From: Pseudorhodoplanes sp.
GTDB taxonomy: Bacteria; Pseudomonadota; Alphaproteobacteria; Rhizobiales; Xanthobacteraceae
Assembly (NCBI GenBank): GCA_032027085.1
Contig: JAVSMS010000001.1
Span: forward strand, 2,124,332-2,188,331
DNA length: 64,000 bases
Direction: 5' to 3'
The notes beneath the pieces were generated by a model. That model saw only the letters and a list, made by a program, of their open reading frames with translations, made no database searches and was not told the origin of the DNA. Shown here in pieces: positions 7,461 to 16,881 of the stretch; position 1 is the stretch's first letter; the number at the start of each line of letters is the position of its first letter. Made by a program: the position numbers and the translations under genes.

Positions 7461-9185
7461 ATGACCCATCATTCGCCTCTGATTTCCATTATTGTGGTCG
7501 GCTTGGTGCTGGCCTTTGCCCTGGGCGCGTTGGCGCATCGGTTTCGCATTTCTCCTCTGGTCGGTTATCTGCTGGCTGGCGTGGCAGTGGGACCCTTCAC
7601 TCCCGGCTATGTTGCTGACCAGGAGCTCGCCAATCAGCTCGCGGAAATCGGTGTCATTCTGCTGATGTTCGGCGTCGGCCTGCATTTCTCGCTGAAGGAT
7701 CTTCTCTCGGTCAGGGCAATCGCCATTCCCGGCGCAATCGTCCAGATCGGCATCGCCACCATTCTGGGCATGGGGCTGGCCTGGTGGCTTGGCTGGTCGA
7801 TCGGTGCCGGACTGGTGTTCGGCCTGTCGTTGTCCACCGCCAGCACCGTCGTGCTGTTGCGCGCCATGCAAGAGCGGCGCCTGCTCGAGACCGACCGCGG
7901 CAAGATCGCCGTGGGATGGCTCATCGTCGAAGATATCGCGATGGTGCTCACGCTGGTTCTGCTGCCGGTTGCAGCCGATGTCATGAAAGGCTCCGCGGCG
8001 GCCGACTGGACAGTTTTGGCCATCCCTCTCGCCATGACGGTTGGCAAAGTCGGCGCCTTTGTCTTTGTGATGCTGGTGATCGGCCGTATCGTGATTCCCT
8101 GGATATTGCATTACGTGGCTCATACCGGATCGCGCGAATTGTTTCGCTTGTCGGTTCTCGCCATCGCGCTCGGTGTGGCCTATGGCGCAACCAATCTGTT
8201 CGATGTGTCCTTCGCGCTTGGCGCTTTTTTTGCCGGCATGATCCTAAGCGAGTCGGAGCTGAGCCAGCGCGCCGCCAACGAAACGCTGCCGTTGCGAGAC
8301 GCGTTCGCCGTTCTGTTTTTTGTCTCCGTCGGCATGCTGGTCGATCCAATGATCGTGGTGCGGGACATCGGCCCGGTTCTGGCCACGCTGCTCATCATCC
8401 TCTTTGGCAAGTCGGTGGCCGCCTATGCCATCGTGCGGTTGTTCCGGCACCCTCAATCGACGGCCCTCACCATCTCCGCAAGCCTTGCCCAGATTGGTGA
8501 ATTTGCATTCATTTTGGCCGGGCTTGGTGTCGCCCTGTCGCTGCTGCCGGAGCGCGGCCGCGATCTGATTCTCGCCGGCGCCATATTGTCGATTTTGCTG
8601 AACCCGCTGCTCTTTGCCGCTTTGGATTGGTGGACGTCCCGCAGCCTGCCGGCTCAGACGAGCGATGCCTCGGCCTCAGAGAGCGGCATAAGGGAGAAAA
8701 AAGCCCGTCGTCCCCGGCGCGCGCCGATGCCGGTCACCGCTCTTATGGATCACGTCGTCCTGGTCGGCCATGGCCGAGTAGGCGGCTTCATCAGTCCGGC
8801 TGTGACGGCCGCCGGGATTCCGTTGCTGGTGGTTGAAGATAACGCGGATGACGCGGCAAAGCTCAAGGAACGGAGTATCGAAACAATTGTCGGCAATGCT
8901 GCCGATCCCGAGATCGTCAAGGCCGTAAATTTGCAGGCCGCGCGCTGTCTGCTGGTGGCGATCCCAGACGCGTTCGAGGGCGGCCAGGTGGTGCAGCAGG
9001 CACGAACGATCAATCCTGGCCTCACCATCATCGCCCGTTCGCATTCGGAAGAGGAAAACCAGCATCTCCTGAAACACGGGGCGAGCCAGGTGATCATGGG
9101 CGAGCATGAAATTGCCAAGGCCATGATTTCTGCCATCCCGCGCGCCGCTCCCGCGGACGCGCCTCAGAAACCGCTGGAATCTTAG
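7461..9185 (+). CDS. ybaL: Kef-type cation:proton antiporter with TrkA-N domain (YbaL type)
   Basis: This 574-aa protein closely follows E. coli YbaL from end to end as I remember it: ISPLVGYLLAGVAVGPFTPG, LFDVSFALGAFFAGM and LPLRDAFAVLFFVSVGML are nearly the same. Residues 1-390 form the 12-13 helix CPA2 exchanger. A short acidic/basic linker follows, then a TrkA-N (RCK) domain at about 420-560 with the Rossmann loop LVGHGRVGGF. The family exports K+ or Na+ in exchange for protons, gated by nucleotide binding to the RCK domain. A second antiporter gene follows 68 bp downstream on the same strand, so the two may be cotranscribed. Confidence 0.92.
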   Translation: MTHHSPLISIIVVGLVLAFALGALAHRFRISPLVGYLLAGVAVGPFTPGYVADQELANQLAEIGVILLMFGVGLHFSLKDLLSVRAIAIPGAIVQIGIATILGMGLAWWLGWSIGAGLVFGLSLSTASTVVLLRAMQERRLLETDRGKIAVGWLIVEDIAMVLTLVLLPVAADVMKGSAAADWTVLAIPLAMTVGKVGAFVFVMLVIGRIVIPWILHYVAHTGSRELFRLSVLAIALGVAYGATNLFDVSFALGAFFAGMILSESELSQRAANETLPLRDAFAVLFFVSVGMLVDPMIVVRDIGPVLATLLIILFGKSVAAYAIVRLFRHPQSTALTISASLAQIGEFAFILAGLGVALSLLPERGRDLILAGAILSILLNPLLFAALDWWTSRSLPAQTSDASASESGIREKKARRPRRAPMPVTALMDHVVLVGHGRVGGFISPAVTAAGIPLLVVEDNADDAAKLKERSIETIVGNAADPEIVKAVNLQAARCLLVAIPDAFEGGQVVQQARTINPGLTIIARSHSEEENQHLLKHGASQVIMGEHEIAKAMISAIPRAAPADAPQKPLES

Positions 9186-9253
9186 GTCCGTCGACAATTT
9201 CTGATTGCCGACCTGCTGGTCTGTCCTTTTTATAGGGCCAGAAACGGTTGGCG

Positions 9254-11023
9254 ATGGCAGCGCTCGATTCGATCAGCATTCTCATTTTGCTCGGCTCCGT
9301 GCTGGTGCTGGCGGGGATCCTTTCCAGTCTGGTGGCCTTGCGTTTTGGCGCGCCTTTGCTGCTGATCTTCCTTCTCATCGGCATGCTGGCTGGAGAAAGC
9401 GGCCCGGGCGGGATTCACTTCAACGATGTGGGGCTGGTTTACGCCGTTGGCTCCGTCGCGCTGGCGCTGATCATTTTTGACGGCGGACTGCGCACTCGTT
9501 TTGCCGTATTCCGGAGCGTGCTCGGTCCGGCCAGCGTCCTCGCCACCATCGGCGTCGCGCTGACCGCTACCCTGACAGCGCCTGCCGCGATCTACGCTCT
9601 GGGATTGAGCTGGACTGAGGGGTTGCTGGTTGGAGCAATTGTTGCCTCCACCGACGCTGCCGCCGTGTTCTTTCTTCTGAACGGGCGTGGCCTGCGCCTG
9701 CGCCCGCGCATTTCGGCCACCATTGAAATCGAGTCGGCCACGAACGATCCCGCCGCAATCCTGATGACGATCGTTCTCGTCGAAATCCTGCTGGTGGGCG
9801 AGAAGCCATGGCCGGAAGTGGCTTGGCTGCTGGCTTGGCAAGCCGTGATCGGTGGCTTTCTCGGGCTTTTCGGCGGTGCCGCGATCGTCTTCTGCCTGAA
9901 CCGGCTGCCGCTGCCACAAGGTTTGCACGCGCCCTTTGTTGCTGCCGGTGCACTGGCAACGTTCGGTCTCTGCCAGACGATAGAAGCGTCGGGATTTCTC
10001 GCTGTCTATCTGATGGGTTTGGTGGTGGGAAATCGGGTTACGCGCGGACATGGAGCCATCATCGCCTTTCTCGAGGCCGCGACTTGGCTCGGCCAGATTG
10101 TCATGTTTGTGCTGCTTGGCCTGCTGGCATGGCCGGACACGTTGGTCACGCGGCTCATTCCGGCGACGCTGGTCGCCTTGATGCTGACGCTGGTTGCGCG
10201 CCCGGTCGCCATCTTCCTGTGTCTGGCACCGTTCGGTTACACCAAGCGGGAGAAACTCTTCATTTCCTGGGTCGGTCTGCGCGGCTCGGTCAGTGTGTTT
10301 CTCGCCTCGATTCCGCTGCTGGTCGGACTGCCGAACGCGCAGGTCTATTTTGACGTCGGATTCGTCGTGGTCCTCCTCTCCCTTCTGGTGCAGGGCTGGA
10401 CCATCGCTCCAGCCGCACGCCGCCTGCGCATCGCCAAGAAGCGTGCCGACCCGTTTCGGGCACGCGTGGAACTGGATTTGCCCGGTCAGCGTGCGCAGGA
10501 ACTGGTCGGTTATCCGGTCATGCCAGGCAGTCCTTTCCTGCGGCGCGGATTCATGCCGCCCTGGGCCAAGATAGCGCTGGTCGTCCGCGGTGAACGCGTG
10601 CTCACCCCGGAGGAGGCGCACGGCGTACACGAAGGAGATCACGTCTATCTGCTGGCGCCTCAGGACAAGGCGCCGGCGCTGGACCGCTTTTTTGCCGATC
10701 TTCCGCCGCCGTCTTCGCCTGACCCGCGGCTGCTCGGCGACTTCTTCGTCTCGGGCGATGTCACGCTCGGCGCCATCGCCGAAATCTACGGCATCACTTT
10801 CGATAACAGCGATCCGGCAATGATGTTGTCGGATTTGTTCATCAGGCGCCTCGGCCGCGCTCCGCAGGCTGGCGCAGTCCTTCGAATTGGCGATGTTGCG
10901 CTGGTCGCCCATCGGGTCAAGGATGGGCATGTCGTCACCGTCGGGTTGCAACTGGCGGATGAGGAAGCTCTTCCCTGGTGGCGGCGATTCCCTGCTAATC
11001 TGCGCCGCTATCTGACGGCGTGA
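9254..11023 (+). CDS. Potassium/proton antiporter of the CPA1 family (NhaP2/CvrA type)
   Basis: This 589-aa inner-membrane protein has a CPA1 exchanger domain (about residues 1-390, 12-13 helices) with GESGPGGIHF, the ion-site segment STDAAAVFFLL and ESATNDPAAILM. It is followed by a TrkA-C domain and a CorC/HlyC-like C-terminal domain, the NhaP2/CvrA arrangement. NhaP2 proteins exchange K+ for H+ and help cells resist osmotic and alkaline stress. A TTG six bases upstream is in frame, but the ATG at 9254 is preferred. It directly follows a YbaL-type antiporter, so this stretch looks like a cation-homeostasis pair. Confidence 0.9.
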   Translation: MAALDSISILILLGSVLVLAGILSSLVALRFGAPLLLIFLLIGMLAGESGPGGIHFNDVGLVYAVGSVALALIIFDGGLRTRFAVFRSVLGPASVLATIGVALTATLTAPAAIYALGLSWTEGLLVGAIVASTDAAAVFFLLNGRGLRLRPRISATIEIESATNDPAAILMTIVLVEILLVGEKPWPEVAWLLAWQAVIGGFLGLFGGAAIVFCLNRLPLPQGLHAPFVAAGALATFGLCQTIEASGFLAVYLMGLVVGNRVTRGHGAIIAFLEAATWLGQIVMFVLLGLLAWPDTLVTRLIPATLVALMLTLVARPVAIFLCLAPFGYTKREKLFISWVGLRGSVSVFLASIPLLVGLPNAQVYFDVGFVVVLLSLLVQGWTIAPAARRLRIAKKRADPFRARVELDLPGQRAQELVGYPVMPGSPFLRRGFMPPWAKIALVVRGERVLTPEEAHGVHEGDHVYLLAPQDKAPALDRFFADLPPPSSPDPRLLGDFFVSGDVTLGAIAEIYGITFDNSDPAMMLSDLFIRRLGRAPQAGAVLRIGDVALVAHRVKDGHVVTVGLQLADEEALPWWRRFPANLRRYLTA

Positions 11024-11024
11024 G

Positions 11025-11804
11025 CTATAGCGCCCGCCGCGCAACCGGGATGCGGCTCTTGTCGAATTCGATGATCGTCGCCTCGATGCCGAAGACCGAG
11101 GCGATACGCTCTGCGTTGAGCGCGTCCTGCGGTTTTTCGTCGGCGGAAATGCGACCGTTCTGGATCATGATGATCCGGTCGGCATAGCGCGCGGCCAGCG
11201 CCAGATCATGCACCACGGCCAGCACGGCACCGCCCTTGCGGGCCTGATCGCGCAGCAGGTCCATGACCGTCAATTGATGCCGCGGATCGAGCGACATCGT
11301 GGGCTCGTCGGCGAGCAAAATCCTGGCTTCCGTTGCCAATGCGCGCGCGAGGGCGACTCGCGCCTTTTCACCGCCGGACAGATGCGTCACCGGACGATGC
11401 GCCAGCTCCTGCGTTCCGGTCACCTCCAGCGCATGCGCCACGGTCCGCTTATCTGCTTCGGTCGGCGGCGAAAACGGATCGCCATGCGGATAGCGTCCGA
11501 GCGCCACGATCTGCTCGACCGGCATGGGCCAGTGGAAGGTATTGCCTTGGGGCAGATAGGCAATGCGTTTAGCGCGCTCACGTGGCGTATATTCAGCAAG
11601 CGGCCGGCCTTCCACATGAATCGCACCGTCGCAAGGCAAGACGCCGGCAAGCGCGCGGACCAGCGTCGTTTTGCCGGCGCCGTTCGGTCCGACCAGTGCG
11701 GTGAACTGGCCCTGCCGGAGCGTCAGCGAGGCGTCGCTGACAATCAGCGTGCGGTCGAGCCGGACGGACAGGTTGCTGGCCGTGAGCATGGGCGCGCCGC
11801 TCAT
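11025..11804 (-). CDS. ABC transporter ATP-binding protein (FecE/BtuD type)
   Basis: This 259-aa nucleotide-binding subunit has Walker A GPNGAGKTT, the Q-loop YLPQGN, the signature HLSGGEKARVALARAL, Walker B ILLADEP and the H-loop AVVHDLA. The sequence type and the FecCD-like permease immediately upstream place it in importers for ferric siderophores, heme or cobalamin. Its start overlaps the permease stop by four bases, indicating translational coupling. The C-terminus carries the short extension usual for FecE/BtuD. Which of these ligands is imported is not clear; no TonB receptor and no cobalamin riboswitch is visible nearby. Confidence 0.9.
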   Translation of the reverse strand: MSGAPMLTASNLSVRLDRTLIVSDASLTLRQGQFTALVGPNGAGKTTLVRALAGVLPCDGAIHVEGRPLAEYTPRERAKRIAYLPQGNTFHWPMPVEQIVALGRYPHGDPFSPPTEADKRTVAHALEVTGTQELAHRPVTHLSGGEKARVALARALATEARILLADEPTMSLDPRHQLTVMDLLRDQARKGGAVLAVVHDLALAARYADRIIMIQNGRISADEKPQDALNAERIASVFGIEATIIEFDKSRIPVARRAL

Positions 11805-12817
11805 GTCGGTGCTCCTTCCAGCTCGCGTCGCTCGCCGAAAATCATCATCAGGAAAAATGGCACGCCGATTAGTGCGGTGACCACGCCGACTTTCAGTTCG
11901 ATGGCGGCCGGGATGGCGCGTACCGCGATATCGGCGGCGAGCAGCAAGGCCGCGCCCGCCAATGCGCCGGGCAGCATCACGCGGGCCGGATCGGCATTCA
12001 CCGCGCGCCGCACCAGATGCGGCGCCACCAGCCCTACGAAACCGATCGAGCCGGCGACTGCCACCGCTGCACCGACGCCAAGCGCAACGCCGGTTACCAC
12101 CATCAGGCGCGTGCGCACCAGATCGACGCCGAGCGAGGCAGCGGCATCCTCGCCGAGGGTGAGCGCGCGAAAGCTGCGCGCATTGGCGAACAGCACAATC
12201 CAGCTTGCGATGAGGAACGGCACCGCAATGACCAGGTGATCGCTGCTGCGATCCTCCAGCGAGCCGAGCAGCCAGAACGCGACTTCCAGCGCAATGAAGG
12301 GATTGGGTGCGAGATTGAGGACGAGCGCGGTGGCCGCGCCCGCGAAGCTTGCCAATGCGAGACCGGCGAGCAGGATCACGGTCAGGCTGGCGCGGCGGCC
12401 GGCAATCGCCACCAGCCCGCCGATTGAAATCAGCGCGCCGGTCATGCCGGCGAGCGGAACGGCCAGGGACGTGGCCGAGACGAACCCGAAGGCAATCATG
12501 AATGATGCGGCGGCGGCCGCCGCCTGCGGCGCGCCGAACAGAGCCGGTTCAGCCAGTGGGTTGCGCAGCAATCCCTGCAGGGCGGCGCCGGAGAGCCCGA
12601 GCGTTGCGCCGATCAGCACGGCCAGCAACGTGCGCGGCAGACGGATGTCGCGTACGATGATACCAGCCGGGCCCTCGCCCGAGATCAGCGCCGACAGCGC
12701 CTCGCGCGGCGACAATCCGGCCGATCCGATCATGAGTGACACCAGAATTAGAATCAGGATGAGGACGGTGAGGGCGACGATGAGACGGCCGCCGCTTCTG
12801 GTTGTTGTGAAGGACAT
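11801..12817 (-). CDS. FecCD-type ABC transporter permease
   Basis: This 338-aa integral membrane protein has about nine or ten helices and the FecCD/BtuC hallmarks LPRTLLAVLIGATLGLSGAALQGLLRNPLAEP near the N-terminus (split here: LPRTLLAVLIG, then LSGAALQGLLRNPLAEP) and GSIGFVGLVAPHLVRR in the ATPase-coupling loop. It would form the homodimeric channel for a ferric-chelate or cobalamin importer. It starts 48 bp from the divergent periplasmic binding-protein gene at 12866 and is coupled to the ATPase gene downstream, so the three genes make a complete inner-membrane importer. Confidence 0.9.
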   Translation of the reverse strand: MSFTTTRSGGRLIVALTVLILILILVSLMIGSAGLSPREALSALISGEGPAGIIVRDIRLPRTLLAVLIGATLGLSGAALQGLLRNPLAEPALFGAPQAAAAAASFMIAFGFVSATSLAVPLAGMTGALISIGGLVAIAGRRASLTVILLAGLALASFAGAATALVLNLAPNPFIALEVAFWLLGSLEDRSSDHLVIAVPFLIASWIVLFANARSFRALTLGEDAAASLGVDLVRTRLMVVTGVALGVGAAVAVAGSIGFVGLVAPHLVRRAVNADPARVMLPGALAGAALLLAADIAVRAIPAAIELKVGVVTALIGVPFFLMMIFGERRELEGAPT

Positions 12818-12865
12818 TGCTGCTTGAACTTGCGGGCTCCGGGCTGGGCGCGCGACTATGCCTTT

Positions 12866-13705
12866 ATGCGACGATTAATGCCAATGCTGGTTGCCGCCAT
12901 GCTTCTGGGATGGTCAGTTCCGGCAAAGCCCGCCGAAATGCCCCGCCGTGTGGTGTCCTTCAATCTGTGCGCCGACCAGCTCGTCCTGGCTCTGGCCGAT
13001 CCGGACCAGATTGCAGGCCTGTCTCCCTATGCCGCCGATCCGGGCCTGTCGGTCATGGCCGACGAGGCGCGCCCCTTCCGGCGGCTCGACTGGCAGGCGG
13101 AAGCGACCATCGCATTGCAACCCGATCTGGTGCTGATCGGGCCAAACGACCGCTCGGTGACGCGGCGCATGCTGGCGGCCCAAGGCATGCGCGTCGCGGA
13201 AGTCGGCTTTGTCACGGATCTTGAGAACGCGCGACAGCAGATCCGCGAGGTGGCGGAGCTTGTCGGCCACAAGGAGCGTGGCGAAAAACTCGTTGCCGAA
13301 CTCGATGCGGCGCGGGCTCGTCTCGCAGCAGTTCCGAGGTCGCAATATACGACGGCAGTGGTGGTGGAGCGCGGCGGCTATACGCAGGGGCCGTCGAGTC
13401 TCGCCGCAGCCTTGTTGTCCGAAGCCGGGCTGAAACCGCCGGCTGGCGCGCCGGCCGGATATGGCGGGTTCATTCCGCTGGAAAAGCTGCTGGTACTGAA
13501 GCCGGATATCGTCTTCCTGAAGGATCCGCCTTCCGCGCCCTCGGATCAGGGCGCGCTCTATCTGACGCATCCGGCCTTGCGCGAGCTTTATCCTGAGAAT
13601 CGCCGCGTGGCGCTGCCGACACGCTACACCATGTGCGGCGGGCCGGCCCTGGTTGCGGCCTTCGGTTATCTGGCGGACGCGCTGACGCGATTGTCCGTGC
13701 GCTGA
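12866..13705 (+). CDS. Periplasmic substrate-binding protein, BtuF/FhuD type
   Basis: From the ATG at 12866 the protein has 279 residues with a signal peptide (MLVAAMLLGW, cleavage near PAKPAEM). The mature protein is a two-lobed class III binding protein with RRVVSFNLCADQLVLALA at the start of the first lobe, LQPDLVLIG, and the second-lobe motif GGFIPLEKLLVLKPDIVFL. It is divergent from the FecCD permease and ATPase genes and completes that importer. The frame is open from 12824, but the signal peptide fits only the later start. The 3' end overlaps by about 40 bp the end of the broken binding-protein gene on the other strand. Confidence 0.85.
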   Translation: MRRLMPMLVAAMLLGWSVPAKPAEMPRRVVSFNLCADQLVLALADPDQIAGLSPYAADPGLSVMADEARPFRRLDWQAEATIALQPDLVLIGPNDRSVTRRMLAAQGMRVAEVGFVTDLENARQQIREVAELVGHKERGEKLVAELDAARARLAAVPRSQYTTAVVVERGGYTQGPSSLAAALLSEAGLKPPAGAPAGYGGFIPLEKLLVLKPDIVFLKDPPSAPSDQGALYLTHPALRELYPENRRVALPTRYTMCGGPALVAAFGYLADALTRLSVR

Positions 13706-14498
13706 GCGGCAGACCATTCATCGACAATGCGCACAAGCGCCTCGAGCCCGTCGGTGAGCGCCGCAGGGCCAGGCTGCAGGATCAGCGGCGATTTGATGTC
13801 GTGCAGGAAGCCCGTGCGCACCGCCGGGATGGCGGAAAAGCCAGGGCGCGCTGCCACCTTCTCCGGAACGAATTTCTTGCCGCACCAGGAGCCGATGATG
13901 ATGTCAGGAGACGCGGCAATGACCTGCTCCGCCGATACGATGCGATCTTTCGCACTCTTGTACGACGACAGTTCAGTAAAGACATCCACGCCGCCGGCCG
14001 CCTCGATCAACTCCGACACCAGCGGATGCCGGAAATCATCGGCTCGTCCCATTCCTCGAAATAGATGCGCGGCCTGTTTGCAGGGCGGGCGTCGCGTTGC
14101 CGCGTTTGCGACAAGCGCTCTTCAAGCGACCGCGCGAGCCCGTCGGCCTGTTCGGAAACGCCGACCAGCGCGCCGAGCGTGCGGATCATCGCAAAGATGC
14201 CGGCGAGGTCGCGCTGATTGAAGGCATGCACCGCGACGCCCGCCCGGATCAGGACGGCGACAATATCGGCCTGCAGATCGGAAAAGGCGAGAACAAGGCC
14301 AGGCTCGAGCGCGAGAATCTTCGGCACATCGGCGCTGATGAAAGCCGAGACACGCGGCTTTTCCTTGCGCACCTGCGGCGGCCGCACCGCATAGCCGGAG
14401 ACGCCGACGATGCGGCGGTCCTCGGCGAGGAGATACAGTGTCTCCACAGTTTCTTCGGTCAGACAGACAATGCGCTCGGGCGGGAACATCCCGCTCAT
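13666..14498 (-). pseudogene. BtuF-like binding protein broken by a one-base deletion
   Basis: Two overlapping minus-strand frames together encode one cobalamin-type binding protein. The 5' part (14498 to about 14020) begins MSGMFPPERIVCLTEETVE and reaches RIYFEEWDEPMISGIRW, then runs into a stop. The 3' part continues in another frame with VSELIEAAGGVDVF and IIGSWCGKKFVPEKVAARPG. In homologues these parts are contiguous as '...MISGIRWVSELIE...'. Restoring one G (plus strand C) near 14018-14020 rejoins them. There is no signal peptide, and such orphan BtuF-like proteins often lack one. It follows the modC stop by a single base and so belongs to the mod transcript. A sequencing error is as likely as a real pseudogene. 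Confidence 0.75.
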
Positions 14499-14499
14499 C

Positions 14500-15195
14500 T
14501 TACGCGAATAATTCCGTGTCCGCTGCCTTCAGGATTTCATGGCCACCGATAGCGCTCACCCGCCCGCCATCCAGGCGAACGACACTATTGGCGATCCGGC
14601 GGATTTCGCCGGGGGAATGGCTGACATAGATCATCGGCACTTGGGCTTCGTCGCGCAGCCGCTCCAGATAAGGGAAAATCTCGGCCTTGCGCGCGGCGTC
14701 GAGCGAGGCCAAGGGCTCGTCCAGCAGCAGCAGGCGCGGCTGCATCAGCAAGGCGCGGCCAATCGCGACACGCTGCCGCTCGCCCCCGGACAGCGGGCCG
14801 GGCCGGCGATCGAGAAGATGCGCGATGCCGAGTAAATCCACCACACGGTCAAATGTGTTCTTGTCACGCTTAATGCCCGACATCCAGCGACCGTAATCGA
14901 GATTCGATCGTACATTCATGTGCGGAAACAGCCGGCCCTCCTGGAAGACATAGCCGATTCCGCGCCGGTGAGGCGGTCTGTTCACGCCCACACTGGAATC
15001 GAACAGGGCATCGCCCTCGATCGCTATGCGGCCTTTGTCCGGCTTCAGCAGCCCGGCGATCATGCTGATAACGGATGTTTTGCCGGAGCCGGATGGACCG
15101 AACAAAGCGGTTACGCCGCGCTCGGTCTCGAATTTCGCCGCGAGAAAGAAATCGCCGAGCCGTTTCTGCACATCGACCGCGAGCATGCTAGTCAC
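14500..15195 (-). CDS. modC: Molybdate ABC transporter ATP-binding protein, short form
   Basis: This 231-aa protein matches the ATPase domain of ModC: Walker A FGPSGSGKTSV, the ModC-type HRRGIGYVFQEGRLFPHM, signature PLSGGERQRVAIGRALL, Walker B LLLLDEPLASLD and H-loop YVSHSPGEI. The usual ModC of about 350 residues carries a C-terminal Mop/TOBE domain that binds oxyanion and regulates transport. Here the chain ends soon after the ATPase domain (GGHEILKAADTELFA) with a normal stop, and the next gene starts one base later. The regulatory domain is therefore absent. It overlaps modB by 8 bp. Confidence 0.9.
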   Translation of the reverse strand: MTSMLAVDVQKRLGDFFLAAKFETERGVTALFGPSGSGKTSVISMIAGLLKPDKGRIAIEGDALFDSSVGVNRPPHRRGIGYVFQEGRLFPHMNVRSNLDYGRWMSGIKRDKNTFDRVVDLLGIAHLLDRRPGPLSGGERQRVAIGRALLMQPRLLLLDEPLASLDAARKAEIFPYLERLRDEAQVPMIYVSHSPGEIRRIANSVVRLDGGRVSAIGGHEILKAADTELFA

Positions 15196-15883
15196 CGTGA
15201 TAGCGCATGCTGGCGCGGCGCGCGAACCATTCCGAAATAATGAGAGCGATCAGCGACAGCACGATAGCAACAATGACTAAGCGCCCCGCCGCTGCGTCGC
15301 CGCCGGGAATATTCGTGTAGGTGTAGATGGCGGCGGAGATGGTCTGCGTTTCGCCGGGAATATTCGATACGAAGGTGATGGTGGCGCCGAATTCGCCAAG
15401 TGCCTTGGCGAAACACAGCACCATGCCGGCGATCACGCCGGACAAGGCCAGCGGCAGCGTCACGGTCGCGAATATCCAGAGCGGGCTGGCGCCGAGCGTT
15501 GAGGCGGCGGCTTCCAGCCGCCGATCGATCGCCTCGATCGAGAGGCGGATCGCCCGAACCAGCAGTGGAAATCCCATGACCCCGCAGGCGAGCGCCGCGC
15601 CTGTCCAGCGGAATGAGAACACGATACCGAAATGCTCATACAGAAACGCGCCAATAGGGCCGCGACGGCCGAACGAAATCAGCAGCAGATAGCCGGTCAC
15701 GACCGGGGGCAGCACCAGCGGCAGATGCACGAGACCGTCGAGCAGCGCCTTGCCCCAGAAATCCTTGCGGGCGAGCAGCCACGCCACGGCAATGCCGAAG
15801 GGCAAGGCAGCGAACGTGGCCCAGAGGGCGATCCGGAGAGAGAGCCGGATCGCCGTCCATTCTTCGGGAGTCAGTTCGAGCAC
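15188..15883 (-). CDS. modB: Molybdate ABC transporter permease
   Basis: This 231-aa inner-membrane permease has about five or six helices and the EAA coupling loop LEAAASTLGASPLWIF followed by LPLALSGVIAGMVLCFAKAL and GEFGATITF, all diagnostic of ModB. It also has PLVLPPVVTGYLLL, the conserved segment near the translocation path. It forms the ModB dimer passing molybdate (or tungstate) from ModA into the cytoplasm. It begins two bases after the modA stop and overlaps the start of modC, so modA-modB-modC is one operon. Confidence 0.94.
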   Translation of the reverse strand: MLELTPEEWTAIRLSLRIALWATFAALPFGIAVAWLLARKDFWGKALLDGLVHLPLVLPPVVTGYLLLISFGRRGPIGAFLYEHFGIVFSFRWTGAALACGVMGFPLLVRAIRLSIEAIDRRLEAAASTLGASPLWIFATVTLPLALSGVIAGMVLCFAKALGEFGATITFVSNIPGETQTISAAIYTYTNIPGGDAAAGRLVIVAIVLSLIALIISEWFARRASMRYHGD

Positions 15884-15885
15884 GT

Positions 15886-16683
15886 TCAGGATGTCGGCTT
15901 GATCAGGAAGGTGAAACCGTGTTTCTCGAACGTGGATTTCGCGACCTGCGAGCGCAGGAACGACAGGTAGCCCGCGGTCTCCGGTTTGGCCGTCGCAGTC
16001 GCCGCGACCGGATAGGTGACCGGCTGGTGCGAGTTTTCCGGGAACGTGCCGACGATCTTCACGCCGGGATCGATCTTGGCATCGGTTTCATAGACGATGC
16101 CGAGCGCTGCCTCCCCGCGCGATACCAGCAGCAGCGCGGCTCGGACATTGTCGGCCATCGCGAATTTCGGCTCCGCTGCCGCCCATGCGCCGAGACTTTC
16201 CAGTGCGGCCTTGGCATAACGGCCGACCGGCACCGCCTTCACGTCGCCGGTGGTGATCTTTCCGTCGCCGGCAAGCTTCGCAAGGTCGAAGCCCTTGGCG
16301 ATGGTCACCTTGCCAATCTTGGAATCCTTCGGCGCGATCAGGACCAGCTTGTTGCCGAGCAGGTTGACGCGCGTATTGGTCTTGATGGCTTTCTTGTCGA
16401 TGAGATAGTCCATCCATTTCAGATCGGCAGAAACAAAGATGTCGGCCGGCGCGCCTCCCTCGATCTGTTTTGCCAGCGCGGAGCTGGCGGCATAGCTCGC
16501 CACGACCTTCACGCTGGTGGTTTTGGTATAGGCGGTGTTCACGTCGTCGAGCGCGTTCTTCATGGACGCGGCGGCGAAGACGGTGATGGATTTGTCCTGC
16601 GCGGCGGCAGGCGAGGTGATCGGGCCGCTCAGGGCCGCGAACAAGATCGCGGCAGCGAGTGCAGCAAAATGACGTCTGATCAT
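15886..16683 (-). CDS. modA: Molybdate-binding periplasmic protein
   Basis: This 265-aa protein has a clear signal peptide (hydrophobic AALAAAILFAALSG, cleavage near AAAQDK). The mature chain begins ITVFAAASMKNALDDV, whose serine contacts the oxyanion in ModA. It also has SYAASSALAKQIEGGAPAD (a second serine ligand region) and ADIFVSADLKWMDYL, all typical of ModA. It captures molybdate for ModBC, feeding molybdenum cofactor synthesis and, if present in this organism, nitrogenase or nitrate reductase. No ModE-type palindrome was recognised upstream. Confidence 0.93.
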   Translation of the reverse strand: MIRRHFAALAAAILFAALSGPITSPAAAQDKSITVFAAASMKNALDDVNTAYTKTTSVKVVASYAASSALAKQIEGGAPADIFVSADLKWMDYLIDKKAIKTNTRVNLLGNKLVLIAPKDSKIGKVTIAKGFDLAKLAGDGKITTGDVKAVPVGRYAKAALESLGAWAAAEPKFAMADNVRAALLLVSRGEAALGIVYETDAKIDPGVKIVGTFPENSHQPVTYPVAATATAKPETAGYLSFLRSQVAKSTFEKHGFTFLIKPTS

Positions 16684-16881
16684 GGCGGTTCTCCGGGTGA
16701 CGGCAAGCCGCCACCTGCAAGGGTGTCTTTGAAATTATGCGATCGTCCTTGAGGAACCGCCGTTCCAGATATTCGGGACGCGCGCCCAGCGCGTCGCGGA
16801 TCGCGGGTGCACTTTAGCGATCTGTACCTGATTGCCAAGTGCCATTTGGCACTGCACATTCCACGCCCCGGGAGGACAGAA

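Noticed and set aside
11025-13705. Cobalamin riboswitch near the BtuCDF-like importer
   Set aside because: The divergent gap is only 48 bp and the flanks are coding; no B12-box sequence was found.
16684-16881. ModE operator upstream of modA
   Set aside because: No CGNTATATA-type dyad could be found in the gap.
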